NCBI GenBank assembly: GCA_963556145.1
Contig: OY744465.1
Location: 6,572,001 to 6,636,000, forward strand
Direction of reading: 5' to 3'
Origin: Hygrocybe punicea
Taxonomy: Eukaryota; Basidiomycota; Agaricomycetes; Agaricales; Hygrophoraceae
DNA length: 64,000 bases
How positions within the stretch are numbered: position 1 is the stretch's first letter; every line of letters begins with the position of its first letter. The notes below the pieces were generated by a model. It was given only the letters and a program-made list of their open reading frames with translations, did no database searches and was not told the origin of the DNA. The position numbers and the translations under genes were made by a program. This document shows, piece after piece, positions 11,740 to 22,834 of this stretch.

Positions 11740-12927
11740 TGTCCTTACAAATTTCCTATATAAACCTTGACATCTTTTTTCCGTCTTCTTCGCTCTTTTG
11801 CCTTCTGCCCATCATTTCGATCAGTGCATACAACATCGTTCCTCGCTTTCGTAGCTCTGACTTAGGCTTTCCCCTTCGTCATTCCAAGCGAATCCTTGCC
11901 AAATATCGTCGTTTTCAATTCTCGATTCACCTCGACACTCTTGACGACGATCCTCGCTCCACACCCCCTCGGCTGGTCATCCCACGGTATATGTTTTATA
12001 TCACTACTCGTGAATACGATTGGCCACCCGAACATCTTTGGCAAGACCCTTCCGCTTGGCCCACCCATCCACCTCTTTTCTTTCAGTTAGCCCAGTGGAA
12101 TTCGTGCATTTTCCTTCGCATCTTCCATTCTGCTGCCCCTGGTGCCGCTCACCTCCAATATGTCCAACATTTGCTCCACCGCGCCTTTGTCGTATATCCT
12201 TGGAGCTATCGTAAGGTCGTTTACATCATTAATCTCCTGGCCACTTTCCAAGCCGATCTCGACCTCTACTTTCCCCACCACTGTATCAAAGTCAACCTCC
12301 CCGGCAAATTCTGGCAACGACACTTCACCCGTCCCCTCGGCTTCGCTGACAATGAAGTCTTATACCGATGTGTCCAGGCTTGCCATGGATCTTTCCTCGT
12401 CACGCCCCCTGCCAGTCGTTTCCAACGATGGACACGTCATCGAGGACCCAGATATGTCAGAGAATATGGAGATCGACAACGGAGACGAGGATTACATGGA
12501 GTCATGCGTGGACTATGATGACGATTTTGCTGAGTTCATCGCTACCGCTCATCTAATCTTCCCCTCTCCTCCCTCTCCCTCTTCTTTTTCGCCTCACACC
12601 TTCTTCATTCCCCTTGGAGAAGATTTCGACATTTGGTTGAATACCCCTGCTCCCCTCCCTTCACTTCCGATCACTCCCCTTCCTCGCAGAGGTCGATCTC
12701 GTTCACGCTCGCGTTCTCATTCACATCACTTCAAACGCTTTCGACGCGATGACAGTGACCGACTACGCCATTATGCGTTGGAACTCTCGACCTTCGATCG
12801 GATTTTCGAACTTGCTCGCGAGGACAAACTCCCTTCTCCTCTCCTCTGCAACTGTGAGCAGTATCTCGGTTGGACACTGGTAGACAATATGTGGTCATAT
12901 ATTTCTCCGGCCGGTAGAGTGTTATGA
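11739..12927 (+). pseudogene. Extra open region after pol in Gypsy-1, one apparent frameshift
   Basis: After pol comes a second open region. Its ATG at 11739 overlaps the pol stop as TGATG (11737-11741). The first frame reads W/H/R-rich protein-like sequence to about 12400, with a hydrophobic start (residues ~8-30). Sense-looking codons then continue in another frame to 12927, giving an acidic stretch, an R-S-R-S-R-S repeat and a C-terminal domain ending in S-P-A-G-R-V-L. The switch falls at the C-run near 12402-12407, suggesting a one-base slip in one ~395-residue protein. A TATATAA at 11757-11763 could serve a separate transcript. I recognise no family. An envelope protein is unlikely because no second membrane segment is visible. 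Confidence 0.5.
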
Positions 12928-13320
12928 TTTCTTACTAAGTCGTGCTTACTTTCTTTCCTTTTCTTCTTTCCTCTCCTCGTCTACTTACTTCGTCATTCTT
13001 TTTACATATGCGCTGCCCTCTCTCTCCGCTTAGTCGTATCATACGACCAATGCTGTATGTTATCTCCTTTCTTACATGTTTCATCCCTTGTTACCATATG
13101 CTACGGCACATAGCCCCAATCCCTTTCCTTATAGTATAGCCACTTCCTTGGACTATATAAGTAGTCTACATTCGTCATGTACTATAGACTTTAAATTTCG
13201 TATCAACTCGTAACTCAATCGCTTCTTCTCATACTAAGATTGACTACCTTCGGAACCTAAGCCCCCTTTCTCTAAACCGTCTTGTGAAGTAAAACTATCG
13301 GCTTACTCCGTCGCATTACA
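12920..13320 (+). repeat. 3' LTR of Gypsy-1
   Basis: Full-length match to the 5' LTR, followed directly by the target duplicate GGTGG. The bases just upstream (CCGGCCGGTAGAG) are only weakly purine-rich, so the polypurine tract is not obvious. Confidence 0.95.
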
Positions 13321-13325
13321 GGTGG

Positions 13326-14779
13326 CTGGATTTTCTTAATGCTATTACATGCTGTGTAACACCTGAATAGCAAGGGCAAGGCCCTGCAGGGATGTAAGTA
13401 TCCAATACCCACAAGTAGGGTAAATTTTGTATTTTATTTCATCCTACAGACAGAGCTATTCACAATTTATTTGAGCCTTCTGCCAAAATTGGACCCTTAA
13501 ACACTCAACTTTTTGAGTACTCATCTAGAAAATCTAAAATTAATTCTAGCAATACTAGGTGAAGCATACATCATTGTCGCAATAAGTGCCTGGCACTTAG
13601 TACTCCAGGAAATGTGTTGTAGCCAAAATGTGTTTGGAACTTCACATTGTTGGCTGGTCAATTTAAATTCCTATAAGTGCCAATTGCATTTGACCAAATG
13701 ACTCCATTACTATATTGACAATTTAAATACTGGCATTGAGTCCAGCAAGACTGTGTAAAGCATCAACATGATTTGCAGCATGATCGGCAGCAGATTCGAT
13801 GTAATCATTGGCAAGGGGTGTAGTTTGCTGCCCAGCAGAGGGTTCTGCTTCAGGTAGGACGATTGAAGATGTGAGCAGGCGTGAGAATAAGATTGTCAAT
13901 TTGAGCAAGAGGTTTTTATCTGACTTTGATGATTGATATGTTTTTTCTGAAATTTGAGGGATGTCATCATGACGTCAAGGTAAGACAGGCAAGTAAATAG
14001 ATACTGCAGACACCCTCCTGTCCACCTGAAGTAAGCTGGGCTGTACTGATGAGGAAGATCCCAAGCTTATAGACAACTTTGAAATGATCTGGCCTTTTGA
14101 GGTTCACTTTCACTGTAAAGTCTGCCATCTGACTGAATTAACAATGAGTACAAAACATATGCACGAGTAAGAGAATCTCACATTTCAAAAGTAGGTTTCC
14201 AAGCCAAACTTAAAGTGGAGGCTAGCCCACCTGCCTGGATTGTGGTTGACTGTTTACAGATGAGCCAGACAATGACGGTAGCATCTCCCGGTGCCCTGAA
14301 AGACATAGACAAATCGACCAGACGCAGAGTGATGACTAGTTTGCATTGTTAGCCTAGGCCTTGTTGGGTGCCTACAAGATACTCATGACAGGTTCAACAC
14401 TGCTAGGTACTTGGACTGTAAGTGTCACAGACAAGAGCAATCCTACATTCATCTGGCCTTGATTTTCCATGGAGATGACAGAGCAACTGATCCATGATGG
14501 TGGGGGAAATTGTCATTCCAAGCAGCTGACCCACTTTCCATAGGAAACTTGTGACCATGTTTAATACCTACCCCACACAGATTTCCCTGTCCCCATCAGT
14601 AACTCCACTTCGCAACCCAAATTTCCAACTTCAAATGTGGCCACAGTCTGTTCTTCGGCTCGTTCCACGCAGTTGCATATATAGCAACTGATGAATCTGC
14701 TTACCATGGCCCCTACAACAAACTCATAAACAGTATATTTCTGCCAGACTTGCCATATGAAGTAGTTCCCCACTAGAAA
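13326..14779. other. No supported gene
   Basis: Only short open frames, none with recognisable motifs. It has the texture of decayed sequence, possibly old gene fragments leading into the piece at 14780-15177. Confidence 0.4.
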
Positions 14780-15177
14780 AGACCACTTTACTTGGGCAAT
14801 GAGAGCATAAATTTCATCACACTCTATGTCATTGAACTCAAGCGGCATGCCATCTTTTTCATTGAAATCAAACCCCCCAGATCTCTAGAAATGCTTTTGA
14901 AACATGAGAAAGCTGATATCTAGATGCGACAGCACTATGCTGATCTAATCCATGCCCTTCTAATTCCCACTCTTTATCATGTTAGCACTTTTGGCACAAA
15001 TTTATGCTTCTACCAGTATGACAAGGCAACTGGCCACGTGAAGCCATCCAGAATTCCTCAGAATGATGAGCTCATCACAGATGTGGCATCCATTCAGTGT
15101 TGGAATTATGACATCCTAGATGGAGAGGGAAAAACCTGTCTGAGAGCTGTAGTGGTGGAGGTCAATTCCATGTGATT
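14780..15177 (+). pseudogene. Fragment of an unidentified fungal protein gene
   Basis: On the plus strand a frame reads ...L-Y-V-I-E-L-K-R-H...F-F-I-E-I-K-P-P-R-S-L-E-M..., then a TAG at about 14922, then a clean run M-R-Q-H-Y-A-D-L-I-H to TGA at 15173-15175. The later part has protein-like composition (F-G-T-N-L-C-F-Y-Q-Y-D). The E-x-K strand (I-E-I-K) would fit a restriction-endonuclease-like fold, but that is a guess. TAG in place of a CAG (Q) codon would be a C-to-T change. It is probably a piece of a lineage-specific multicopy gene. Confidence 0.4.
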
Positions 15178-15899
15178 CACTCAAATGGTACATCATTTTC
15201 TACTAACTCCTTTACATTCCTCACTGAAAATTGCACTTTGCCAAAGGGAATAATCTGCTTGTTCCATCTAATACCTGAGGCTCAGAGAATCCAGATTGTT
15301 GAGGTTTTATTTGTTACACTGGTTTTATCTAATCTAACATTATTTAAAATCGACTTGTCCGTTGCCTTTCCTATTTCGTTTTTCCTACAGCTAGTGAATG
15401 GCATGAGTATGGTGACCCACATGGGTAACGGGTATGGGTAGCCATGGATATGGGTACCGGTATGATTCTCCTACCCGTGGGCTTTATTTTAAGGCCCAGA
15501 TCATCCAAAACTGTTTCCTCATACAGAGCATGTTCTCAAGCACCAACAAGAAGCAGAAAGAATGAATAAGGACAGCAATGGAGAAGAAGATGAAGATGAA
15601 GAAGATGGATTTGATGGATAATGAAACTGAAACTTTGTATTAATTATAATTCTTTGTAACACTGGAATAACAACTGGAATAATGTGTTGAAGAGTGCAAC
15701 ATATGGAAAATTATAAGATGGACTGGAAACTGTTGTTGTTGTTGTTGTTATTGTTATTGTTGATGTTATCTGTAGACTCTACTTGCTGTTATTGTTATTG
15801 AGTTACAAGTTCTGTTAATCTAATTTATTGAAACCAGATCTTGAAATGTTTGAAAAAAAGTTGGCAATATTTGTTGAAAATGCTTTAACAATTTTATAA

Positions 15900-16620
15900 C
15901 ACAGCTTCAAAAGATTTGTAGTGGTGCTTTAAAATGATTTGTAGTAGTGCTTCAAAATAATTTGTAGTGATACTTCAAAACTTTTGTAGTGGTGATTCAG
16001 AATAATTTGTAGTGGTACTTAGGGCATAGCATGGGTAACCCACGGGTGTTTGATTCTGCAATTTATTTTGAAGTTTATGGGCTCAATTTACATGTATTCA
16101 CTTTGCGGTATATAGAGAAAATGTCTGTTATATGTTAAATAAGATGGCTGCAAAGTGTTGGATATAATTGTGCAATATGAAAGGCACACAATGCAATGGG
16201 TATAATGGGTATAAACCCCCAGGTATAATGTACGTAAAAATGCCGACATAGCAAGGGGGTGGATTTCTCATTTGAGTTTATAGATGATATTTTATGGGTT
16301 TTATCTATTGTATACGGTGTGGATAATGATGGGAATGATGGACATAGGTTTGCTGAGAATTTTCAGGACCCATTACCCACCAAAAGTCCAAGTCATTCCA
16401 ACAACATGGATATTTTGTTCCATACATAAATACCCATACCCATGCTATGCCCTAGTGGTGCTTCAAAACTTTTGTAGTGGTGCTTCAAAATATGTTGGAG
16501 TGATACTTCAAAACTTTTGTAGTGGTACTTCAAAACTTTTGTAATGGTGCTTCAAAATATTTTGTAGTGATACTTCAACACTTTTGTAGTGTGCTTCAAA
16601 TAATTTGTAGTGAAAAATAT
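15900..16620. repeat. Short tandem repeat (TTGTAGTGGTGCTTCAAAA-like), split by a hAT MITE
   Basis: Units of about 25-28 bp built on TTTGTAGTGRTRCTTCAAAA occur at 15905-16019 and resume at 16455-16613. The two halves are one array interrupted by the element at 16020-16454. Confidence 0.75.
16020..16454. mobile_element. hAT-type MITE (435 bp) inside a tandem repeat
   Basis: Terminal inverted repeats TAGGGCATAGCATGGGTA and TACCCATGCTATGCCCTA are exact reverse complements. Flanks GTGGTACT (16012-16019) and GTGGTGCT (16455-16462) form an 8-bp duplication with one mismatch. Because the site is in a repeat, the duplication could partly reflect the repeat unit, but the TAGGG termini are typical of hAT elements. 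No coding capacity. Confidence 0.7.
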
Positions 16621-16781
16621 TCCTGAAATGATGGAAATCATTTGATTTTACTGATCTGTCTTTCCAGAATTCCCCAATTCTCAATATTTGGGAAGAAAAT
16701 AGCAAAAAGGTTTCAAAAAGCTGGTATGTATATTTGGAGAGTAACCCCATCAGAGACTCAGAATCATATTTACAATCAGAA

Positions 16782-16850
16782 CTAATAGCTCAGTGGGTTT
16801 GATGGTTGATATGAGCTTTGCTTGAGGTCCTGGGTTTAATCCCAGCAAAA
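16782..16850 (+). ncRNA. tRNA-like head with pol III A and B boxes (SINE or tRNA relic)
   Basis: TAGCTCAGTGGG (16786-16797) fits the A-box consensus of tRNA genes. GGTTTAATCCC (16833-16843) is a B box with a C-to-T change, inside a T-arm-like stem CTGGG...CCCAG. I cannot close a proper acceptor stem or assign an anticodon, so a tRNA-derived SINE head is more likely than a functional tRNA. CCAGGAATCCACCAGG-type repeats follow immediately. Confidence 0.45.
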
Positions 16851-16879
16851 ACACTTTTGTTATTTGAGACTCTGCTGGA

Positions 16880-17090
16880 ATTTACCAGGAATCCACCAGG
16901 AATCCATGAGGACTACCAGGAATGCTGTTCTCAGAATAAATTATTCTAAGTTCATATTTCTGGTAAATTTATCAGGAGTCCACCAGGAATCCACCAGGAA
17001 TAATTCCTGGTAAATGTCATTCCTGGAGGAATCCTAGGAATCAACCAGGACAACCAGGATTCCACCAGGAGTCCAGTGGGACATGTGGGG
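16880..17090. repeat. CCACCAGGAATCC-type short repeats
   Basis: Many degenerate copies of (A)CCAGGAATCCACCAGG in both orientations (also TTCCTGGTAAAT). They may form the body or tail of a SINE starting at the tRNA-like head. Confidence 0.5.
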
Positions 17091-17122
17091 GAGTGAAAAG
17101 TCATGATTATTTGTAAGGTTAC

Positions 17123-17941
17123 TTACAGCTGTTTTTGTAATTGTTGGCACTAACTCAGCTTTTTTCAATCAATTAGAAAAATATGGACTTAGTAGAATTT
17201 TGAATGCTGAGTTGTGTATCTCATGAGATACTGCATGGGTTGGGATGGTAATGGAGGGAAAGTTGTACTATTTCTTAAGGGCTATCAATTCCTGTAATTA
17301 CATTTGGACAATGTTCAGTGTATGGTAAGTTGTGGATGAAATAAAAGGTAAACCAGGGTGTTTTAACACCTAAAATGATATTGTGAAATTATGGCATCAA
17401 ATGAACTCCTATGAAGAAGATTGTAAGGGGGAAGTTGTTCATTTTTGCAAGGGCTAGAAGTACATATACCGTGTTTTTTTTACTTTTTCTCCTTTGAGCC
17501 AATATTACATCTGTACTGTGTTTGTCTGCCTTAGGTCTGAAATATGACATGAATCATAAATATTGCTCAAAGGAAAAAAAATAAAGAAAACACGTTATAT
17601 GCACTTCTAGCCCTTGAAAAAATGAACAACTTCCCCCTTACAATCTTCTTCATAGGAGTTCATTTGATGCCATAATTTCACAATATCATTTTAGGTGTTA
17701 AAACACCCTGGTTTACCTTTTATTTCATCCACAACTCACCATACACTGAACATTGTCCAAATGTAATTACAGGAATTGATAGCCCTTAAGAAATAGTACA
17801 ACTTTCCCTCCATTACCATCCCAATCCATGCAGTATCTCATGAGATACACAACTCAGCATTCAAAATTCTACTAAGTCCATATTTTTCTAATTGATTGAA
17901 AAAAGCTGAGTTGGTGCCAACAATTACAAAAACAGCTGTAA
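17123..17941. mobile_element. Large foldback element (~380-bp arms, ~55-bp loop)
   Basis: TTACAGCTGTTTTTGTAATT at 17123 is mirrored by AATTACAAAAACAGCTGTAA ending at 17941. Reverse complementarity continues with few mismatches to a small central loop at ~17508-17562. No reading frame of note. Flanks show no clear duplication. It abuts a Helitron-helicase fragment on its right and could have inserted into it. The RNA would form an ~380-bp hairpin, a potential Dicer substrate. Confidence 0.8.
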
Positions 17942-18390
17942 TCCTCCACAAGCAGTACAATTAGATGGTCTTCCTGAAAATGTTGTACCAATTACAAGAA
18001 CAAGTGTTGCTATAGATTGTGCACTACCAGATGATTCTTCTATTACAATAACTTGCAATCAGGTGGAGGTTCTTCCTAATTTCTCCATCACAGACTACTC
18101 TTCACAAGGAAAGACAAGGCCTCACAATCCAGTAGACCTTAATAACAGTCACTCTCATCACTCATATCACACCGCATTGTCACATAGTGCTTCTGCTTTA
18201 GGCACTGTTATTCTGCAAGATTTGATGCCAGAAAAATCACAGGTGGAGCATCTGGTGCACTACATCAAGAATTTCGTGAGCTGGAAATTCTAGATGAAAT
18301 AGTTCATTTGAGATATAAAGGCAAGTTGTCAAATAATGTGACTGGTGTTCGCAAAAATACATTATTGTTGTTGTCACGTGACTTGGTGGC
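17942..18390 (+). pseudogene. Helitron PIF1-helicase fragment (C-terminal part)
   Basis: Plus-strand codons read L-P-E-N-V-V-P-I ... V-E-V-L-P-N-F-S-I-T ... S-S-Q-G-K-T-R-P-H-N ... G-T-V-I-L-Q ... H-Q-E-F-R-E-L-E-I-L-D-E-I. They line up with motif VI and the following region of the helicase at 24557-27634 (V-L-P-N-F-A-M-T-A-H-A-A-Q-G-K-T-R-P; Q-E-F-R-E-L-E-L-L-D-E-I). Only ~130 codons remain and one shift separates the last segment. It is on the opposite strand to the main Helitron, so it comes from another copy. Confidence 0.75.
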
Positions 18391-18994
18391 GTGACCAAAA
18401 CACTTCATTTTACTCGCACAGAATGCAATCGTCATATCTCCCTCAAATCACATCCTATTGACTAGCGATTGAAAATATGGGCTTCTACAGTCATCATCTT
18501 GGTGTAAGCCACTTTCCAGACTCTAATTCGCTTTTTTTATAAATCAACTTTTTCGCAGGTTACACCATCGTGCAGCAGTTCTATAACGAGCAAGCATCAT
18601 CCTAGTAATGGGAAACTGGTGAGAATTTATTCTATGCTATACTATCTTGGTGCTCATAGCATTTAAGACTCAGTATACCTCTCCGAAGCTTCATTTTTCA
18701 ACCTGCATCATTTCAGTTCGCATCAGCAGTACCACCAGCGGCGCCGGTGACCCAGCTTCATAAATCAGTGTCATAGGTTGATCAATCATGTATATACAGC
18801 CTATTGTCTATTATATGTTTGCTCGTCCAGCCTTTGTCCGACTCTCATGAGTTACATAGCAAAACATGGAAGAATATTCAAACAAATGTTCTACATGCTA
18901 CAACATATCAATTGAATACCAGATCCCAGCTATTTTCGACAATAATAACGAGAAAAGAATGATTGGAAAGGGGAAAAAATCAAAGTAGAAGACC
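18391..18994. other. No recognisable feature
   Basis: No gene or repeat boundary supported. A short hairpin GTCACG...CGTGAC lies at ~18375-18395 just after the helicase fragment. Confidence 0.3.
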
Positions 18995-20216
18995 GAGATG
19001 TTGCCTACACGTATCCGCAGTGCCTGAACCACCCAAAGATATCATCACTAGTACTCTCATACAATGCTTCAAGCAAGACACAAACAACCTCCATTGATGA
19101 GAGTTCAGACATCGCAAGGTGGGCATATTCCCCATTGCGGCAAAGGTGATACTTCATGGCAAAGAATGCAAGTTCGATCGGGTTGTAGTCAGGAGAGTAC
19201 GGCGGTAAAAATTCATATCGCATGCCTCTAGCATGAAGAGAACAGCATGAGCGGCAGCCTTCAAGTTATAAGCATACTGACATTGAGCACTCACCGAGAA
19301 GTAATCAAATCCAAAATCGCAGTATTTTTGTGAATTCAGCAATTATCCATCACTATCATGGAGTTTGGTTCTGGAAATGCAGACATCTGATCTAACACAC
19401 GAGAGATGAAGTCATAGAAAAGATCTGAATCGAATGAGCCTTCGATTATATCACAATGAAGGAAGCCATCATTGAGAGACAGTGCCGGTAGTACTGAATA
19501 GCTACAAGAAAAAGGCTCAGCAGTACTGCCCATAATAATAAAAGAGAGAATTACCATCACCCATGGCAGAAAAATGCTTTCCAAGTAGCTGGCCTCCCAC
19601 GGATGGCCCAGGCTCTCCCCCGATATGTTGTGCGGCGATCAACTGCACTCTCGTAAACAAAGACAAGCTGATTAGCTTCATAGGTCCCAATCCGAGCCGC
19701 AAAGTCTGTTTGTAGCTCTGCACTTCGTTCAATCACTTCCCGAGTCAGCTGGGATAACTGTAGTATAAATATCATTGCTATAGAATTAGAAACAAGCACA
19801 TACCCTCTTCATCGTGAATCCCCCTTTCCGCAGTGTCCGCCACACCGTATTTAGGGACACTGATACTCCACACTTTGCTTGTAAGTCCAAACGTAGCTCA
19901 TCGAGATAGAGGTTGGGTGCTCTGGTCATGGTGGCGAGCAAATGCTGTGATAATTGATCAGCGACATAAATGACACAAAAGCCCCACTGCCCCATGTACT
20001 TCAACGTCATAATCACAGCGTGCCCACTGGAGTTGATGTTTTACTTTTGATGCTGGCACCATGACAGTGCCTGTCTGCCCAAAGTGTGCCATTATCCTTT
20101 CCACTGAGCGCTTGCTGACATCTGTGTACATGCAGACATCATCCATAGACATCGATGTTGATAGACGGACGACGATCCATTGCACTAGCTCAGGGATGGC
20201 TTTGCCTTGAACCATC
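18995..20216 (-). pseudogene. Tc1/mariner-like DDE transposase, multi-exon and inactive
   Basis: Minus-strand exons read in order: a helix-turn-helix region (V-Q-W-I-V-V-R-L ... S-K-R-S-V-E-R-I), a second HTH-like part (L-Y-L-D-E-L-R-L-D-L ... L-N-T-V-W-R-T-L), then the catalytic core. Introns of about 50 nt with GTATGT-type donors and CAG/TAG acceptors separate them (for example ~19747-19796). The core has V-F-V-Y-E-S-A-V-D-R-R, where Tyr replaces the first catalytic Asp expected in F-V-D-E-S. V-M-D-N-C (second Asp) is followed by TGA at 19336-19338 where Arg is usual, then P-P-Y-S-P-D-Y-N-P-I-E (final acidic residue). A lost catalytic residue and a nonsense codon make it dead. Terminal repeats were not located. 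Confidence 0.8.
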
Positions 20217-20573
20217 AGTGATACGAGGTGAGTGGAAAGTTGCCAAGTTGAACTTGCTTACCATTTTCGCATGCTTTCCCACCGTGACTCATTTTCAATA
20301 ACACTCGAGTTCACTATTTCATCTAGGACAATGGTTCAAGTGTGGGAGCTGGCTAAAAGGACGATAATTTCTCCCAGCACAGTCTCAGGCGCATGGGACG
20401 ACACAGGCATGTTTGCTTTTCCTTCCTTCGTTTCACAGCTGAGCTAACGTGTTCAAATTGGAATGCGAGAGGCCTGCATTTGCTGTTCACCAAGACACAC
20501 TGTACTACACCCAAGACAAATACGTCCACACATTCAATTTCAACTGCTTGATGACTTCTGGACTACAGACTGC
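20217..20573. other. Unassigned spacer before the coatomer fragment
   Basis: Two short plus-strand open frames without recognisable motifs. The stretch just before 20574 should correspond to the 5' leader of the duplicated coatomer gene. Confidence 0.3.
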
Positions 20574-21160
20574 GTGCTTACAAAGTTCGAGCCGAAGAGT
20601 CACTGCGTAAAGGGTATGTTTACGATCTGCGCAGTCTTCAGCGTGACCAATACCCATTGCAGGATTGGCATTCCATCCTACCCAACCTCTCCTCGTGGCT
20701 AGCTTACACAACGGGAGCGTTCAGTTGTGGAACTATCACATGGGGGTACTCGTAGACCGATTTGAGGAACACGAAGGCATGCCGCAACATATGACAGGGC
20801 AGTCACTCGATCCTGATTGATTCATATAGGTCCTGTGCGAGGTGTTGCTATTCATCCCACCAGAGCCCTATTGGCTACCGGAGGCGACAACTATAAGATC
20901 AAAGTCTGGGGTGGGCGTTATCTTAATTTTGCTTCACACCAAGGTCTGACTTGATTCAGACCTCAAGCCTCAAAGTAGGCGATGTCTCTTCACATTGCAC
21001 GGACATTTGGATTACGTTCGTTCTGTCCAATTCCACCATGAAATGCCCTGGATCGTGAGTTACCCTTTTTATTGTGGAACGGGTGATGGCTTATTTTCGA
21101 GCAAAGATGTCTGCCTCTGATGACCAAACCACCCGCATATGGAATAGCACGTCATGGTTA
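20574..21160 (+). pseudogene. Truncated copy of coatomer alpha-subunit gene (COPA/RET1), five exons
   Basis: Coatomer alpha is the WD40 scaffold of the COPI coat for Golgi-to-ER transport. Exons 20574-20613, 20663-20776, 20830-20910, 20960-21054 and 21107-~21160 join in frame. They read [57 protein letters not shown] and [12 protein letters not shown]. These are the first WD repeats of the alpha subunit. Introns are 48-53 nt. The start codon is GTG (20574) instead of ATG, one intron has a GC donor (20777), and the remaining >1000 residues are missing. Introns are kept, so it arose by DNA-level duplication, not retroposition. A capture by the nearby Helitron is possible but unproven. Confidence 0.85.
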
Positions 21161-22330
21161 ACCGGTTCCTAAGGACTACTGTTGCTAATGCTGGTCAACG
21201 TCATACAGATTGAAGATGTATCATGATGAGAATGTCATATGCGGTGACATAGTTAAGGTTCAGAGTTGCAGCACAGCGTCTCTGGAGTATTTATGCCAAG
21301 TGAGTCCTCAAAATCTATTGCAAGACCTTTCGACACTGAAATGCTTATCCCAGAGAGGCGCAAGAGGTATTTTCTCCACCGGATCCGCTGCTCCACCCGT
21401 GCTGTTCTTCAATACAATCACGATTTGGACAAATTGTCCGTTTGGAGGTGGTAGGTTTTGGTTTGAATTACTTGCGACATGCTGATATAACCATCTGTCG
21501 TCTTTAGGCCTATCAATTCTGCAGGTGAACGCATGACGCTGTCGGATCTCTCTGACTACCGCATGTCCCATAAATTACCTGCCCTCGGTTGCCTGTGTCC
21601 GCTCATTGATGTAACTCAATCTCCCTTCATCGAGTCTGCTATTTATATTGTTACCACTGGCTGTCATGCTGGTGCATATGTTGCCAGTTGTGCCCAAAAC
21701 CTATGTGGCTACTTTGGTAAGTATCAATGACATTGTTATTTGGTGACTGTTCTAACCTGTTCATCATACTATAGTTTGGGTGGAACGCATCCACAATAAG
21801 ATGGGAGTACCCGTTGCATTCTATCCCCCTCAAGGTGTGTGGTACCATGAACGTCACCGTTGTCGAAATCGCCACTGATCCACTTACAGATCCCACTGAT
21901 GCCGTGTTGCCTGTGAGGCACATCAGCAAAGTCAAGGAGCAAAGTGTCAGCATGGACATTGATTCCTCCAAGCCTTCCACCCCTCGAACACCCTTCAGGA
22001 AAGACTTTGGTATATCGCTCTCTGGAGTCATCTTATCTCTTTTGATTGAACATGAATGGCAGGTGTTGCTTGTCTCTTACCCAAGATTGAACAGCACATC
22101 CACTTGGTTGCGAACCCAACTCCATGGGACTTGTTAATGAGGCTTGACTGTTGGTTGAGGCCAGGACTCACAGAGGCTCAATTTTGAAACCTGTTTGCAC
22201 GATGTGCTTGTGGCTTAGTTATGACGAAGAGAACCTTCCAAGAGCATCAGTGCTTGGAAGACATGATGGACTTGGATGATGCCAGGGCTGTTATAGAGTT
22301 AACTGATAGTGACATCTAGTTGCCATTTGT
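21161..22330 (+). pseudogene. Fragments of an unidentified fungal gene
   Basis: Several plus-strand segments have protein-like composition but no single frame: around 21270-21450 (E-R-R-K-R-Y-F-L-H-R-I-R), 21530-21720 (a clean run with Y-I-V-T-T-G-C-H-A-G-A-Y-V-A-S-C-A-Q), 21780-21840 (V-W-V-E-R-I-H-N-K-M) and 22140-22320 (C-A-C-G-L-V-M-T-K-R-T-F-Q-E-H). The order suggests exons of one multi-exon gene on the plus strand with several disruptions. I do not recognise the family. It could equally be a mosaic of duplicated pieces like the coatomer copy. Confidence 0.35.
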
Positions 22331-22834
22331 GTATTTTCAACAGATCACTGCACCTGGCAAAATGCCGTAGTGTCAGCAGTGAAATTCAGGTTTCTGGGGG
22401 ACTCAACTTTGCAATCATGATTGTGGCGGCAATAATATTTGAATTTTGAACTTGAAGTACTAGTGATGCCCCTCTTTCAAACCATACCCTCAAGGCTGCG
22501 GCGGTGGTCTTCATACTTTTCTGCAACGCAATGCAGTTGTAATGGGTCGGCATCACTGGGTGCTGGTAACAAGTTGACTGTTACTAGTACATCAAATCAT
22601 TCCCCTCACATCCGGGCTGGCACTCCACCAGTACAATCAATTGTCACACCACTCGCAAGCCACCCCTCACCATCCGATACTGGCCAACCCTCACCATCCA
22701 AAACTTGCCAGCATAACCTATCTGAAGAGGAAGGAGTCTTTGGTTTATCAAATGATTCTCCAATGGGAGTCTGAGTCAGTGCTATAATATATTACTAATT
22801 TGGACACCTGTTTACATGATTTCAGATTCCCTCT

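Larger units (their letters stand above)
6388..13320 (+). mobile_element. Ty3/Gypsy chromovirus LTR retrotransposon, nearly complete
   Basis: Two 401-bp LTRs (6388-6788 and 12920-13320) start TGTTATG and end CATTACA, and look identical. Both outer flanks carry GGTGG (6383-6387 and 13321-13325), the 5-bp target duplication. Internal order is self-priming site, gag with a CCHC knuckle, then protease, reverse transcriptase, RNase H, integrase and chromodomain, then an extra open region before the 3' LTR. This is the Tf1/sushi/MarY1-like chromovirus layout. LTR identity indicates a recent insertion, yet pol has two in-frame TGA codons, so this copy is not autonomous. Confidence 0.95.

Noticed and set aside
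11739..12927. Envelope-like gene in Gypsy-1
   Set aside because: One hydrophobic N-terminal segment only, an SR-rich C-terminal half and no second membrane segment; position after pol alone is not enough.
16782..16850. Functional tRNA gene
   Set aside because: A and B boxes are present but no acceptor stem or anticodon arm could be paired.
17123..17941. PIF/Harbinger assignment from TTA...TAA at the ends
   Set aside because: The trinucleotides are part of the inverted repeat, not a direct duplication.
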